DNA of 38,575 nucleotides, taken from the NCBI GenBank assembly GCA_011364925.1, contig RDOA01000034.1, positions 1 through 38,575 on the forward strand, read 5' to 3'. Positions 1 to 8,328 of this stretch are shown here, piece by piece. The stretch is from Promethearchaeota archaeon. Its GTDB lineage: Archaea > Asgardarchaeota > Lokiarchaeia > Sigyniarchaeales > SOKP01. How positions within the stretch are numbered: the stretch's first letter is position 1; every line of letters begins with the position of its first letter. The position numbers were made by a program, and so were the translations under genes. The notes below the pieces were generated by a model. The model did not search any database, was not told the DNA's origin, and was given only the letters and a program-made list of their open reading frames with translations.

Positions 1-185
1 ATAATAAGTCTTGTCAAGCCATAAATTATAAAAATAATAGGAATAGGTACACCCAGCTCAGCCTCATAAAAGAAGAATAAGTATATAGATAAGAACATAT
101 CTAAACCCAGCAAGCTAAAAAAAGGAACAGTAAAGGATATAACTGTTAGCGCGGTTGGAAATTTCCGATCAAAACTATTAAACAT
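1..185 (-). CDS. Partial membrane protein (N-terminal part, runs off left edge)
   Basis: The minus strand is open from an ATG at 185-183 to the window edge, about 61 codons without a stop. The peptide starts MFNSFDRKFPTALTVI and has two hydrophobic stretches (about residues 12-40 and 47-60), so it is the beginning of an integral membrane protein. A TATA-like stretch around 235-243, read on the minus strand, lies about 50 bases upstream and could be its promoter; the gene is divergent from the sulfatase-like gene at 339. I do not recognise the family, and the piece is too short to assign one. Confidence 0.5.
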   Translation of the reverse strand, partial: MFNSFDRKFPTALTVISFTVPFFSLLGLDMFLSIYLFFFYEAELGVPIPIIFIIYGLTRLI

Positions 186-338
186 AATTCTTCTGAATTT
201 TTATTAATTTGGTTATTTTAATTTTAACAGAACATACTATATAAATTTTCATGAAAAGCTTGATGCCAATTCAGAATTGAAATTTCGTATATCTTAGTTA
301 CTAATAACTGGTAATCTATAATTAATATACACTATTTT

Positions 339-1829
339 ATGAAACAATATTGGGGATTTATTATGGTAAATGCGATATTAATTATTATCGATACATTGAG
401 ACAAGATCATGTAGGGGCGTACGGTAACACATGGATAAAGACGCCTCATTTGGACGCGTTTGCTAAAGAGTCAGTGAAATTCACTAGAATGTATCCCGAG
501 TCATTACCTACTCTCCCAGCGCGAAAAGCAATCTATACAGGAAAACGGGTATTTCCTTTTACTGATGATAAACTTGGAGAGACAAAAACAGCTAGAGGGG
601 ACTTCATTGCTAACGCTCTCGGTGCTCCAGGATGGAGTTCTATTTCTGATTCACAAGATACTCTTGCAGAGCGATTTAAGCGCAAGAAATACGTATCGGC
701 TTTATTTTCTGATGTATATCACCAATCTAAACCTGGATATAATTTCCAACGTGGATTTGATCAATGGAAATGGATTCGAGGGCAAGAAGAAGATGCATTT
801 CTTTCTGGGCCACGGATTTCAGAAGAAGATCTCGAGAAATATCTTACAACTAAAGACGATGGGATAACTGCAGGTACATTATTCGCACAACATATGATGC
901 GTCGATTCCTTCAAAATACTCGCTGGTGGCGCTCTGAAGCGGATACATTTACTGCCCAAGTATTTCGAGCAGCGGGAGAATGGCTTGACATGAATTACAA
1001 CACATTAATAAACGGAAAAGGATTTATGACGGTGGAATCATTCGATCCTCACGAACCTTGGTACCCACCACTTCATTACGTCCGTTTGTACGAGAAAGAT
1101 CCTGATTGGGAAAAAGGTTGTCGAAAAGTAGCGCATTCCCTTTACGGACCGGCAAGTATACTTTCAGATAGGGAACTAAAAAATTTAAGGACAAAATATG
1201 CAGCAGAGGTGTCTCTTGTGGATACGTGGTTCGGTTACTTTATAGATTATATCAAACGCATTGGTATTTGGGATAATTCAATCATTGTAGTAGTTTCTGA
1301 TCACGGACACATGATAGGAGAGCACGGGCTCGTTGCAAAAGCTGCTAATCCTCTTAGACGCGAAGTAGCTGATCTTGTTGCTATGATTCGTTTTCCTGGG
1401 GGCGAATTGAGTGGTACAACTTGCGAAAAGTTTTGTTACCATCACGACATCGCAACTACGCTTTGCGAGATTTGTGGCGTCTCTGCAAATTACATGGATG
1501 GTAAGAACTTATCGAAGCTGGTTCAAGATGAGGATTTGACATATTACGATCATGTTACGATAGCTTGGGGCGGTTCAGTAGCAGTATATGACGGGGATTT
1601 TTGGTACAACGGTTATGTATGGGATATAAAAGGTGGAAGTCTGTTTGATGTCAATAAAGATCCTAAATTAACGCACGATATAATTCTCGAAAACCCCAAC
1701 AAGGCAAGGGAATTACTAAAGATGAGTTGGGAAGATGCAGGAGAACCAATTGATATGGATTTTATGCGAAAATATAAAGATTTATTAGGTTGTACACCTG
1801 TCGCCAGAAGACTTACAAAACAAGAGTAA
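339..1829 (+). CDS. Sulfatase-fold (alkaline phosphatase superfamily) hydrolase
   Basis: This 496-residue protein belongs to the sulfatase/phosphodiesterase branch of the alkaline phosphatase superfamily, whose members hydrolyse sulfate or phosphate esters using a divalent metal. Visible motifs are the N-terminal metal Asp in IIIDTLRQDHVGAYG (D18), the nucleophile region TLPARKAIYTG (58-68), FDPHEPW (235-241) and SDHGHMIGEHG (320-330). The nucleophile position of the C/S-x-P-x-R signature is Thr58, so formylglycine cannot form there and true sulfatase activity is doubtful; a phosphodiesterase or phosphotransferase role is possible. No signal peptide or membrane segment is seen, so it is probably cytoplasmic. 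The family's usual start would be the ATG at 363 (MVNAILIIID), which follows a GGGGATT stretch; the ATG at 339 adds eight residues. It converges with the gene ending at 1844. Confidence 0.85.
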   Translation: MKQYWGFIMVNAILIIIDTLRQDHVGAYGNTWIKTPHLDAFAKESVKFTRMYPESLPTLPARKAIYTGKRVFPFTDDKLGETKTARGDFIANALGAPGWSSISDSQDTLAERFKRKKYVSALFSDVYHQSKPGYNFQRGFDQWKWIRGQEEDAFLSGPRISEEDLEKYLTTKDDGITAGTLFAQHMMRRFLQNTRWWRSEADTFTAQVFRAAGEWLDMNYNTLINGKGFMTVESFDPHEPWYPPLHYVRLYEKDPDWEKGCRKVAHSLYGPASILSDRELKNLRTKYAAEVSLVDTWFGYFIDYIKRIGIWDNSIIVVVSDHGHMIGEHGLVAKAANPLRREVADLVAMIRFPGGELSGTTCEKFCYHHDIATTLCEICGVSANYMDGKNLSKLVQDEDLTYYDHVTIAWGGSVAVYDGDFWYNGYVWDIKGGSLFDVNKDPKLTHDIILENPNKARELLKMSWEDAGEPIDMDFMRKYKDLLGCTPVARRLTKQE

Positions 1830-1833
1830 TATT

Positions 1834-1842
1834 AAAAAAAAA
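1834..1842 (-). terminator. Oligo-T terminator candidate between convergent genes
   Basis: Nine consecutive A on the plus strand read as nine T on the minus strand directly after the stop codon of the small zinc-finger gene. Archaeal termination commonly uses such T runs without a hairpin. There are only 14 bases between the two convergent genes here. Confidence 0.4.
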
Positions 1843-1843
1843 G

Positions 1844-2392
1844 TTATTCTATTTCTAAAGAAAATTCATCAGATTCCTCTTTCAAATTTAATTCATTGAT
1901 AAAGTTCGCATAGTTAGCGTTGACGAAATCAAATGTAAGCAATTTTTTATTATCATCCAATCTAATCTTTATGAAATCATCAATTTTAATTTTAGTCCTC
2001 ATCTTTGCTTTATAATTCAGGAATGGTAAAACTATAGATATTGCAATAAGACTCATACATAGAAATAATGAATAAAAAACGAAGTATAAAGATATACCTA
2101 ATGGTAGTCCGATAAGAGTAGAAAAGAACAATAACTTACCACTCTTACTTGAATATCCTGTGGCCATTTTGAGTTTTTCGGAACATTCAAAACAAATTGG
2201 TAAACTTAGGGAATAATCCAGTTTGTAGTCTTTATCTACTTTATATGTACCTAAAATTGTCTTTTTATATTGATGTTCTGCTATCTTGCCACACGCAATA
2301 CAAATTTTAGGAAACAGAATCTCCTTAGGATCGATAAAATTAACTTCTTTAACCCCCTCCGGTGACATCTCTCTTTTTTTAATTGATGACAT
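1844..2392 (-). CDS. Small zinc-finger protein with two membrane helices
   Basis: This 182-residue protein has two CxxC knuckles, CIAC (C31/C34) and CFEC (C67/C70), that should form one treble-clef or ribbon zinc site. A hydrophobic hairpin follows at about residues 86-126, probably two membrane helices, and then a polar C-terminal tail. The ATG lies directly beside the stop of the caspase-fold gene upstream, with no spacer, so the two are almost certainly co-transcribed and translated in succession. The zinc site and tail would sit on the same side of the membrane as the cytoplasmic zinc ribbon of its neighbour, which suggests a membrane partner. I do not recognise the family; no enzymatic residues stand out. 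Confidence 0.7.
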   Translation of the reverse strand: MSSIKKREMSPEGVKEVNFIDPKEILFPKICIACGKIAEHQYKKTILGTYKVDKDYKLDYSLSLPICFECSEKLKMATGYSSKSGKLLFFSTLIGLPLGISLYFVFYSLFLCMSLIAISIVLPFLNYKAKMRTKIKIDDFIKIRLDDNKKLLTFDFVNANYANFINELNLKEESDEFSLEIE

Positions 2393-4705
2393 TTAAAACA
2401 CCTTCCCGCAATTAATGCAAAATTTATTTGATTTATTGTTAACCTGACCACAACTCTCACATTTCTTCCCTGACTGTAAATATAAATCTGATATCGAACT
2501 TGAAGTAATTACTGAGCTTTTTAACAAGTCAAGAAGTATTTTTCTGATGTGCGAATTTGTTGGTTCAGGCACTCCTGAATTTAGAGCCTTTATCATGTAA
2601 TCAATAGCTGATTGGAAATCTCCTCGATTAAAGAACTGAAATGCTATATCTGCAAGCTGCTGCGCTTTTAAACCTTCTAAGGAATGCGGTGGTTGAGGAG
2701 GATGTAAGTTATATGTAATTGAATCAAATAAGCTTTTGATATCTACCTGAATTGAAGGTGTAGGTGTTGAATATCTAGGTTGATACCTAGCTACATCTTG
2801 GTATGCTGGTATTCTGGGTTTTGGTTTAAATATTGTTTCGATATTTAGGATATTATAATTTGGCTGATATTTAGCCACCCCGAATTTTCCTTTTAGTCGT
2901 TTTTCGCCTATTACGCGCTTCCTATGAATAATTTGAGACACAACGGCATAAGAACCAACAAAAGCGAGTATTACAATTCCAATTGAATTTAGAACAATTG
3001 TTATTAACGAAAATCTTGGGTCTAATGGATCGACTCCCCACGCTACTTCATCTCCATCTTTGAATCCATCTCCATCTGTATCTGGATTTGTTGGATCGGT
3101 GTGGTATTGATTTACTTCTAATCCATCATACAAGCCATCGTTATCAGTATCTGGATCAAGAGGATCTGTCGGACCATAAAACTCTTCATAATCAGATAAT
3201 CCGTCTCTGTCTGTATCGATTGATACATAACTTAATCCATATAATATCTCAATAGCATCATCGAGCAAATCGTTATCTGTATCTTCTGAAACAGTATTCT
3301 CTAAAACAATTAACTCATTTCCTTGGATTCTAGCTACAAGTGCATAGCCAGTAAGTCCCGATACTCCGTCTAGTTGGATTGTACCTGAATACGAGCCAAA
3401 ACCAGTGGTTGACGGCGCGCTCAAGGTCAAATCTTTAGTTTGATAGACGAGACTTTGAGTCCAGTTGTAAACAATGATATCCAATTTTTGAATTAAACCT
3501 GTTCCACAGAGGTCAAAAGAATATGAGAGAGAATTTCCAGTAGGTATCAAAGATAGTGAACCAAATGCGCTACTCAGAACTCCTTCTCCCGAAATTCCAT
3601 CATATTGCATAGGGTGATGAACATATCCGAGAGATGTTGATCTTGAAACTGTATTAGAATAGGTATAATTGTAGCATTCTTCCATTGATATTATATCATC
3701 ACCATTAAAATCAGTGGCATAATCGTTCGAATTTAAAAAGTAATACGTAAAACACCCATTCTGGTGATCACTATCTTCTAAACTTGATTCTTGCGCTAAA
3801 CATGCGGTCATTATATACCGCCCTACCTCCTGAACTTCATCTATTATACCTCCACTATTACACGAATCGCATATAACATATGCTTCAGCGCAATTTAAAG
3901 TATCTAATTTTGAATCGAGTAGTGTATCGATAAAGTAGTTATCTGGAGACGAAGGTAATGAATCGTAACTACATAAATATTGAGTATCAGTATATGTATA
4001 AGCTTCATACATATCGATTTCAAAACCCCAATCTGTGAACGAATTGTCTGTAATAAATCTTATGTATAAACTGTTATCGCTAAGAAGCGGAATCCACCCA
4101 GACCAGAAATCTGTGTGATATCCTGTATAATCCTCATAATACCAATCGTCATATAAATCAGTATCCCCTAAATATACAAAATCAAACCCACTCTCAAGAT
4201 TTACCTCATCAAAATGTACCCTCATATACGCGGCATTTTCATGGTAGATACTCCACATTGTATCCAAATTGTTTGTGTATGGATGAGAAGAACTAATTGA
4301 AGTACTATGAGGACCATCACTTACTACGTCCGTACCTCCATGTCCAGAATAGTAAAAAAAGAAAATGTCATTGTTATCAATCTGCGTTTCAATTTGATCA
4401 AAAGCATTGTTTATTGCACTTTTAGTAGCTTCTTTATCTTGAAGTAGAATAACATTTTCGGCTTTAAAGTTATATTCATCAATTAACATATCATAAACCT
4501 CGCGTGCATCGTCGTCACAGTATGACAAGTCATTATCATAGCCGGGATAATTTGAGATACCAACAACAATAGCATAGGCTTTTTTAACAGCTAAAAGTGC
4601 TGAGGTCCCAAGGTTTTCATAATCATTATCGTTATAGATACTCCTATATTGCTGAAAATATCCAAATAATGGAAATCCAAAACAGAATAGGCAAAAAATT
4701 ATCAA
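2393..4705 (-). CDS. Membrane-anchored caspase-fold (C14-like) protease with inserted CUB domain and cytoplasmic zinc ribbon
   Basis: This 770-residue protein has, in order: a hydrophobic N-terminus (residues 1-17, signal peptide or anchor); the first half of a caspase/metacaspase-type domain (about 42-126) with the catalytic His in YYSGHGG (H122); an inserted CUB-like beta-sandwich (about 135-238, with HPYTNNLDTMWSI, VHFDEVNLESGFDFVYLGD and FITDNSFTDWGFEIDMY); the second caspase half with the catalytic Cys in CDSCNSGG (C282); a beta-rich region (about 385-470); thrombospondin-3-like Asp-rich calcium repeats (about 475-563); one membrane helix (about 566-592) followed by HRKR; a Tyr/Pro-rich linker; a TPR-like helical pair (about 678-745); and a zinc ribbon (C749, C752, C763, C766). 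The protease should therefore face outside and the ribbon inside. The start used is TTG, and an in-frame stop lies a short way upstream. A basic RSK sits just before the TTG in frame, so the true start may be a rare codon slightly upstream. It heads a two-gene operon. Confidence 0.85.
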   Translation of the reverse strand: MIIFCLFCFGFPLFGYFQQYRSIYNDNDYENLGTSALLAVKKAYAIVVGISNYPGYDNDLSYCDDDAREVYDMLIDEYNFKAENVILLQDKEATKSAINNAFDQIETQIDNNDIFFFYYSGHGGTDVVSDGPHSTSISSSHPYTNNLDTMWSIYHENAAYMRVHFDEVNLESGFDFVYLGDTDLYDDWYYEDYTGYHTDFWSGWIPLLSDNSLYIRFITDNSFTDWGFEIDMYEAYTYTDTQYLCSYDSLPSSPDNYFIDTLLDSKLDTLNCAEAYVICDSCNSGGIIDEVQEVGRYIMTACLAQESSLEDSDHQNGCFTYYFLNSNDYATDFNGDDIISMEECYNYTYSNTVSRSTSLGYVHHPMQYDGISGEGVLSSAFGSLSLIPTGNSLSYSFDLCGTGLIQKLDIIVYNWTQSLVYQTKDLTLSAPSTTGFGSYSGTIQLDGVSGLTGYALVARIQGNELIVLENTVSEDTDNDLLDDAIEILYGLSYVSIDTDRDGLSDYEEFYGPTDPLDPDTDNDGLYDGLEVNQYHTDPTNPDTDGDGFKDGDEVAWGVDPLDPRFSLITIVLNSIGIVILAFVGSYAVVSQIIHRKRVIGEKRLKGKFGVAKYQPNYNILNIETIFKPKPRIPAYQDVARYQPRYSTPTPSIQVDIKSLFDSITYNLHPPQPPHSLEGLKAQQLADIAFQFFNRGDFQSAIDYMIKALNSGVPEPTNSHIRKILLDLLKSSVITSSSISDLYLQSGKKCESCGQVNNKSNKFCINCGKVF

Positions 4706-4889
4706 AATTATTTTACTTCTAATAGGTGTCCACCCAGATTATTATATTCATAGATTACTAAAAGGCTTTTATCCACATTATCAAATTTGCAAGACCTTGT
4801 CTAATAACTATTAAATCTTCAAAGAGCCATATAAAAGTTATGGTTTTAAAAAGCCGTGTTCAATTGAAAATAAACAAATTTTTACAAAT

Positions 4890-4940
4890 AAGTAATATAT
4901 ATAAATAAGCCGAGGGTATTATTACTTATCCAATGTATAT
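4890..4940 (+). promoter_or_regulatory. TATA-containing leader of the CapA cluster (copy 1)
   Basis: A TATATATAAATA element near 4896-4907 is followed by a GAGGGTAT start-like segment and ACTTATCCAATG. The whole block of about 50 bases recurs almost unchanged at 6756-6806. It lies 28 bases before the 24-codon CapA-like stub at 4968 and about 165 bases before the first intact CapA gene at 5105, so it probably drives that gene. Confidence 0.6.
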
Positions 4941-4967
4941 CAACCCGAGATTAAGATGAGATAGCAT

Positions 4968-5042
4968 ATGACGTTAAAATCTCCAGATGGTAGCGATTTG
5001 CAAGTTTATTATAATAATTCTAATCACGATTATAATTGGTAA
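4968..5042 (+). pseudogene. N-terminal stub of a fourth CapA-family copy
   Basis: A 24-codon reading frame starts MTLKSPDGSDLQVYY and stops after YNW. It aligns with the first 15 residues of the intact neighbours (MALTNNNGDLLDNYY at 6837 and MRFYNSQGLSLDNYY at 8329), sharing the M-x-L/F, the G, the L and the YY. The distance from the CCAATG of the repeated leader to the ATG is 38 bases here and 39 at the 6837 gene. Leader and coding start therefore look copied together, and the rest of the gene is gone. It could still be translated as a short leader peptide. Confidence 0.5.
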
Positions 5043-5104
5043 AAAAAATAATTTTTAGAATTCTTGAAACATTTGTATCCTGAATTTAAAAAATTGGTGA
5101 TAAT

Positions 5105-6592
5105 ATGAAGCTTCAAACTTCTAAAGATATTCCTTTGGATGAATATTATAGTTCAGAAGAGGGAAAGTCCGGAGGACAAGTGCAGCCAATAAAAGCTGAA
5201 AAGTGGGGAATTAGCCCTTATGAAATCGAAGAAACTCTTTATTATTTTTGTAAACAGGTAGCGTTACCTGGACTTGCCGGTGTTCTTATACCTTTAACAA
5301 TATTTTTTGGTATATTCGAGAATTCCTTTATTGAAACTCTGAGCTATATCATTTATGGAGTAGCAGCAATCCTGCTTATAAGTGTTGGGAGAGAATACAT
5401 AAGAGGATTAAGGTATAAAATTAAAGAGGGCGTAATATATTTACCGGGACCGTATTACCTTAAACATGAAGCAGAGGATTACTCACCTATTATAAATGAA
5501 ATAAGTGACGAACCAAAATACAAAATTGGATTTGTTGGGGATATTATGAAGATGAATGGTTTCGGCTTGAATTTTCACCCAGATATTAAAACCTTCTTTA
5601 AGGATACGGATTTGATAATTGGTAACTTAGAAGGGATTATTATTAATAAAAAGTGTCCAATTTTAAAACAAGGTCATTTAGTAGGCATTCTCGAAAAATT
5701 AGAAGCCCTATTAAGCGATAACAATATGTGGTTGTTGTGTTTAAGTAACAATCACGGAGAAGATTTCAGTAATACACAATTTAACGAAACTGTACACACA
5801 ATACAAAATTATTCAGATAAATTTAATGTTTTTGGGCGAGGAGACGTGTCTTTTATAAGTAACGAAAAAAAAGATTTATATGTAGCATGCGCTACACAAT
5901 GGAGTAACCAAAAAACATGGAACTACACCTTCAAATATAATAATCCCAGTATCGAACTTAACGACTATATTAACAGTGCTACGTATCCATTTCAACTCAT
6001 TCGAAATAATAATTTTAACATCCTTCTTCCTCATTGGGGCTTTGAAAACGAAAAGTACGTGAGAACAAGGTTTCAAGAAGATGCAAAAGCACTTTTAACG
6101 GGTATCCTACCTGATTATAAGTGGTTAAAAAAAATCTATAAAAAACGATTATTGAAAGGTATTTTTGCTCATCCAAATCACAAATGGGATCTTATTTTTG
6201 CTCATCACCCACATGTTCTTCAACCAATTATGACAGTTCCAGATACATTTAAAACCAAAGATGGAAAGACTATTCCTCTAAAAAAATTAGTAGTATTTTC
6301 TGCGGGAAACTTTACTTCGGGAGCTAACATCATTCGAAAAAAGAAACACATTTCTGGTATAATTATGAAGTGCGAGATTGGTCCTTTAAAAGAGTGTAAT
6401 GAAAAACTCGCTATTGGCAAGATGGAATGGCGTAGAACAAAAAATCTAAAAATACGAGTAAAAAGAAAACCCGCAAAATTAGTGTGTATTGACAGCGATA
6501 ATTATCGAACGTACAATAAACCCTTTCTCATTAATGGATTAATATTTTTTGGTATATTTCTTTTTGTCTATTTAATGAATTTGTTTTCTTAA
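5105..6592 (+). CDS. CapA-family membrane protein, copy 1
   Basis: This 495-residue protein carries a CapA-type domain (poly-gamma-glutamate capsule CapA family, a calcineurin-like metallophosphoesterase fold). Motifs are FVGDIMKMNG (143-152), IGNLEG (172-177), SNNHGED (214-220), LPHWGFENE (308-316), FAHHPHVLQP (365-374) and FSAGNFTSGA (398-407). These His, Asp and Asn residues fit a metal-binding site. Two hydrophobic segments (about 53-70 and 76-94) precede the domain and one (about 474-492) closes the protein, so it is anchored at both ends. The intervening domain must lie on one face, but which face is not clear. The ATG at 5105 follows GGTGA at 5096. It is closest to copy 3 in motif wording. 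CapA proteins are linked to capsule or polymer synthesis, but their chemistry is unsettled and no capB/capC is nearby. Confidence 0.85.
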   Translation: MKLQTSKDIPLDEYYSSEEGKSGGQVQPIKAEKWGISPYEIEETLYYFCKQVALPGLAGVLIPLTIFFGIFENSFIETLSYIIYGVAAILLISVGREYIRGLRYKIKEGVIYLPGPYYLKHEAEDYSPIINEISDEPKYKIGFVGDIMKMNGFGLNFHPDIKTFFKDTDLIIGNLEGIIINKKCPILKQGHLVGILEKLEALLSDNNMWLLCLSNNHGEDFSNTQFNETVHTIQNYSDKFNVFGRGDVSFISNEKKDLYVACATQWSNQKTWNYTFKYNNPSIELNDYINSATYPFQLIRNNNFNILLPHWGFENEKYVRTRFQEDAKALLTGILPDYKWLKKIYKKRLLKGIFAHPNHKWDLIFAHHPHVLQPIMTVPDTFKTKDGKTIPLKKLVVFSAGNFTSGANIIRKKKHISGIIMKCEIGPLKECNEKLAIGKMEWRRTKNLKIRVKRKPAKLVCIDSDNYRTYNKPFLINGLIFFGIFLFVYLMNLFS

Positions 6593-6755
6593 ACTTTAAA
6601 TAGCCACGAAAAAGGTTTTTATTGATTTGAATTCATGATATTCAATAGAACACTTCCTAAGCAGTGTCAAAAGTTCTTTTTATAGTTTATAAGTGTAAAT
6701 AAGTTTGGTTTCAAGCTATCATCATTATATAAGAAATTTACTTTGATGTATAAAA

Positions 6756-6806
6756 AAGTAAGATATATATATACAAGCTGAGTGTATAAATAACTATCCA
6801 ATGTTA
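6756..6806 (+). promoter_or_regulatory. TATA-containing leader of the CapA cluster (copy 2)
   Basis: This is the second copy of the block at 4890-4940: an ATATATATATACA element, then GCTGAGTGTATAAATAACTATCCAATG. It ends about 30 bases before the ATG of the second CapA gene. The rest of the 244-base gap between CapA copies 1 and 2 shows no reading frame of note. Copies 2 and 3 probably share this promoter. Confidence 0.6.
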
Positions 6807-6836
6807 TTCAATTTAAAAATTTTAATTTGATATAAA

Positions 6837-8294
6837 ATGGCATTAACCAATAATAATGGCGATCTTCTTGATAATTATTACGGAACTAACATAGTTAATG
6901 GCGTTGTAACTGGACCTCATCCAGCTCCAGTTAGTCCGTGTGATCAGTCAACAACTTTTAATAAATGGGGGAACCCCTATGATCTTCAAGAGACGATATA
7001 CTGGATAATCAAGATGATAATCTTACCAATTTTAGCTAGTATATTAGTCATTTTTATAATAATACTCCCTACATTTGAAAATCCAATATTTGTTGCAATT
7101 AACGCAGTTTTAGCGCCTATTGCAAGCATTTATATTCTGATCGTGGCGAGAGAATCAGCAAGGGCTATATGGAACAGAATTCCGAATGATCTGCGAGTCA
7201 CTTCAGGGACTCCTTTAAATGATATATCAGCAGTTCAATTTAGAATCGGTTTTGTAGGAGACATTATGATGATGAACGGACATATACTTATGTTTGATCC
7301 TGCTGTTGTCAATTTTTTTAATGATGTAAATAATGTACATTTAATTATTGGTAATCTGGAAGGCATTGTAACAAATGATAAAGCTAAAGGTTCACAGCAA
7401 AGACATCTCCCTGTTATACTTGATGAGTTAGTTAGTGTATTGCCACCTAATTTAAAATGGACATTATGTTTAAGCAATAATCACAGTATAGACTATGGAA
7501 ATAAAGCCTTTCATACCTCTTTAATCGATATCCAAAAAAATCCTCAATTTAATGTTTTTGGTCGAAACGATATGAATAATGTATTAGTTCAAACATATCC
7601 CATAAGTATTGCTACTGGCACAGAATGGAGTAATCAAGACACTTGGGATTGTACTTCAAGATATAGAAATACAGAACTATGGACATATTATTCAAACACT
7701 AGATTAAATAATTTTAATAGATTCAATATCCTATTTCCGCATTGGGGATATGAAAATGAGCGATATGTTAGAAAAAGAATTCAGAAAGACGCCAAAGCAT
7801 TGTTAAATGGTGGAACGCAAACCTATACTAGATATCAGACATACATAAGAGAACGCCTTGATAAGGAAATTTTACCTGATCAGAATGGAAGAAAGTGGGA
7901 TTTAATTTTTGGTCATCACTCTCATACACCACAACCAATAATGAGTGTTTGTGATCATGTAAACGATATCGGATTCAATAAATTAGTCGCATTCTCTGGT
8001 GGAAATTTTACTTCGGGTGCCTGGATCATTCGTAGAAAAAAGCATATCTATGGGACTATTATGAAGTGCGATATTGGCCCTCTAACCAATTGTCCTACAA
8101 AGCTAGCTGTTGGAAATGTAGAATGGAGAACCACAGTAAATGTAAGGTCCACTTGTGGGGATAAAAAATATAAAACCGTGAGCATCTACAGTAGAAGATA
8201 TAGAACTTTTGCTCATTATCTATGGCAATTTCTCTTAGCTGTCGGTATAATAGCGTTAATACTCCTACTAAGGTATCTTGATTCGATCCTATGA
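6837..8294 (+). CDS. CapA-family membrane protein, copy 2
   Basis: This 485-residue paralogue of the flanking genes has the same plan: a polar start, two hydrophobic segments (about 55-95), a CapA domain and one C-terminal helix (about 463-481). CapA motifs are FVGDIMMMNG, IGNLEG, SNNHSIDYG, FPHWGYENERYVR, FGHHSHTPQP and FSGGNFTSGA. It is the most diverged of the three: HHSHTPQP replaces HHPHVLQP, and its N-terminal region lacks the IKAEKxGISPY segment shared by copies 1 and 3. The stop is 34 bases before copy 3, so those two are likely one transcript. No signal peptidase site is visible. The likely role is in envelope or polymer handling at the membrane, by family only. Confidence 0.85.
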   Translation: MALTNNNGDLLDNYYGTNIVNGVVTGPHPAPVSPCDQSTTFNKWGNPYDLQETIYWIIKMIILPILASILVIFIIILPTFENPIFVAINAVLAPIASIYILIVARESARAIWNRIPNDLRVTSGTPLNDISAVQFRIGFVGDIMMMNGHILMFDPAVVNFFNDVNNVHLIIGNLEGIVTNDKAKGSQQRHLPVILDELVSVLPPNLKWTLCLSNNHSIDYGNKAFHTSLIDIQKNPQFNVFGRNDMNNVLVQTYPISIATGTEWSNQDTWDCTSRYRNTELWTYYSNTRLNNFNRFNILFPHWGYENERYVRKRIQKDAKALLNGGTQTYTRYQTYIRERLDKEILPDQNGRKWDLIFGHHSHTPQPIMSVCDHVNDIGFNKLVAFSGGNFTSGAWIIRRKKHIYGTIMKCDIGPLTNCPTKLAVGNVEWRTTVNVRSTCGDKKYKTVSIYSRRYRTFAHYLWQFLLAVGIIALILLLRYLDSIL

Positions 8295-8328
8295 ACATTT
8301 AGAATATCTGATTAATTATTGATAACAC

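Noticed and set aside
565-867. Plus-strand open frame of about 100 codons inside the sulfatase-like gene
   Set aside because: It is an overlapping frame of a gene with clear motifs, has no recognisable domain and no start signal.
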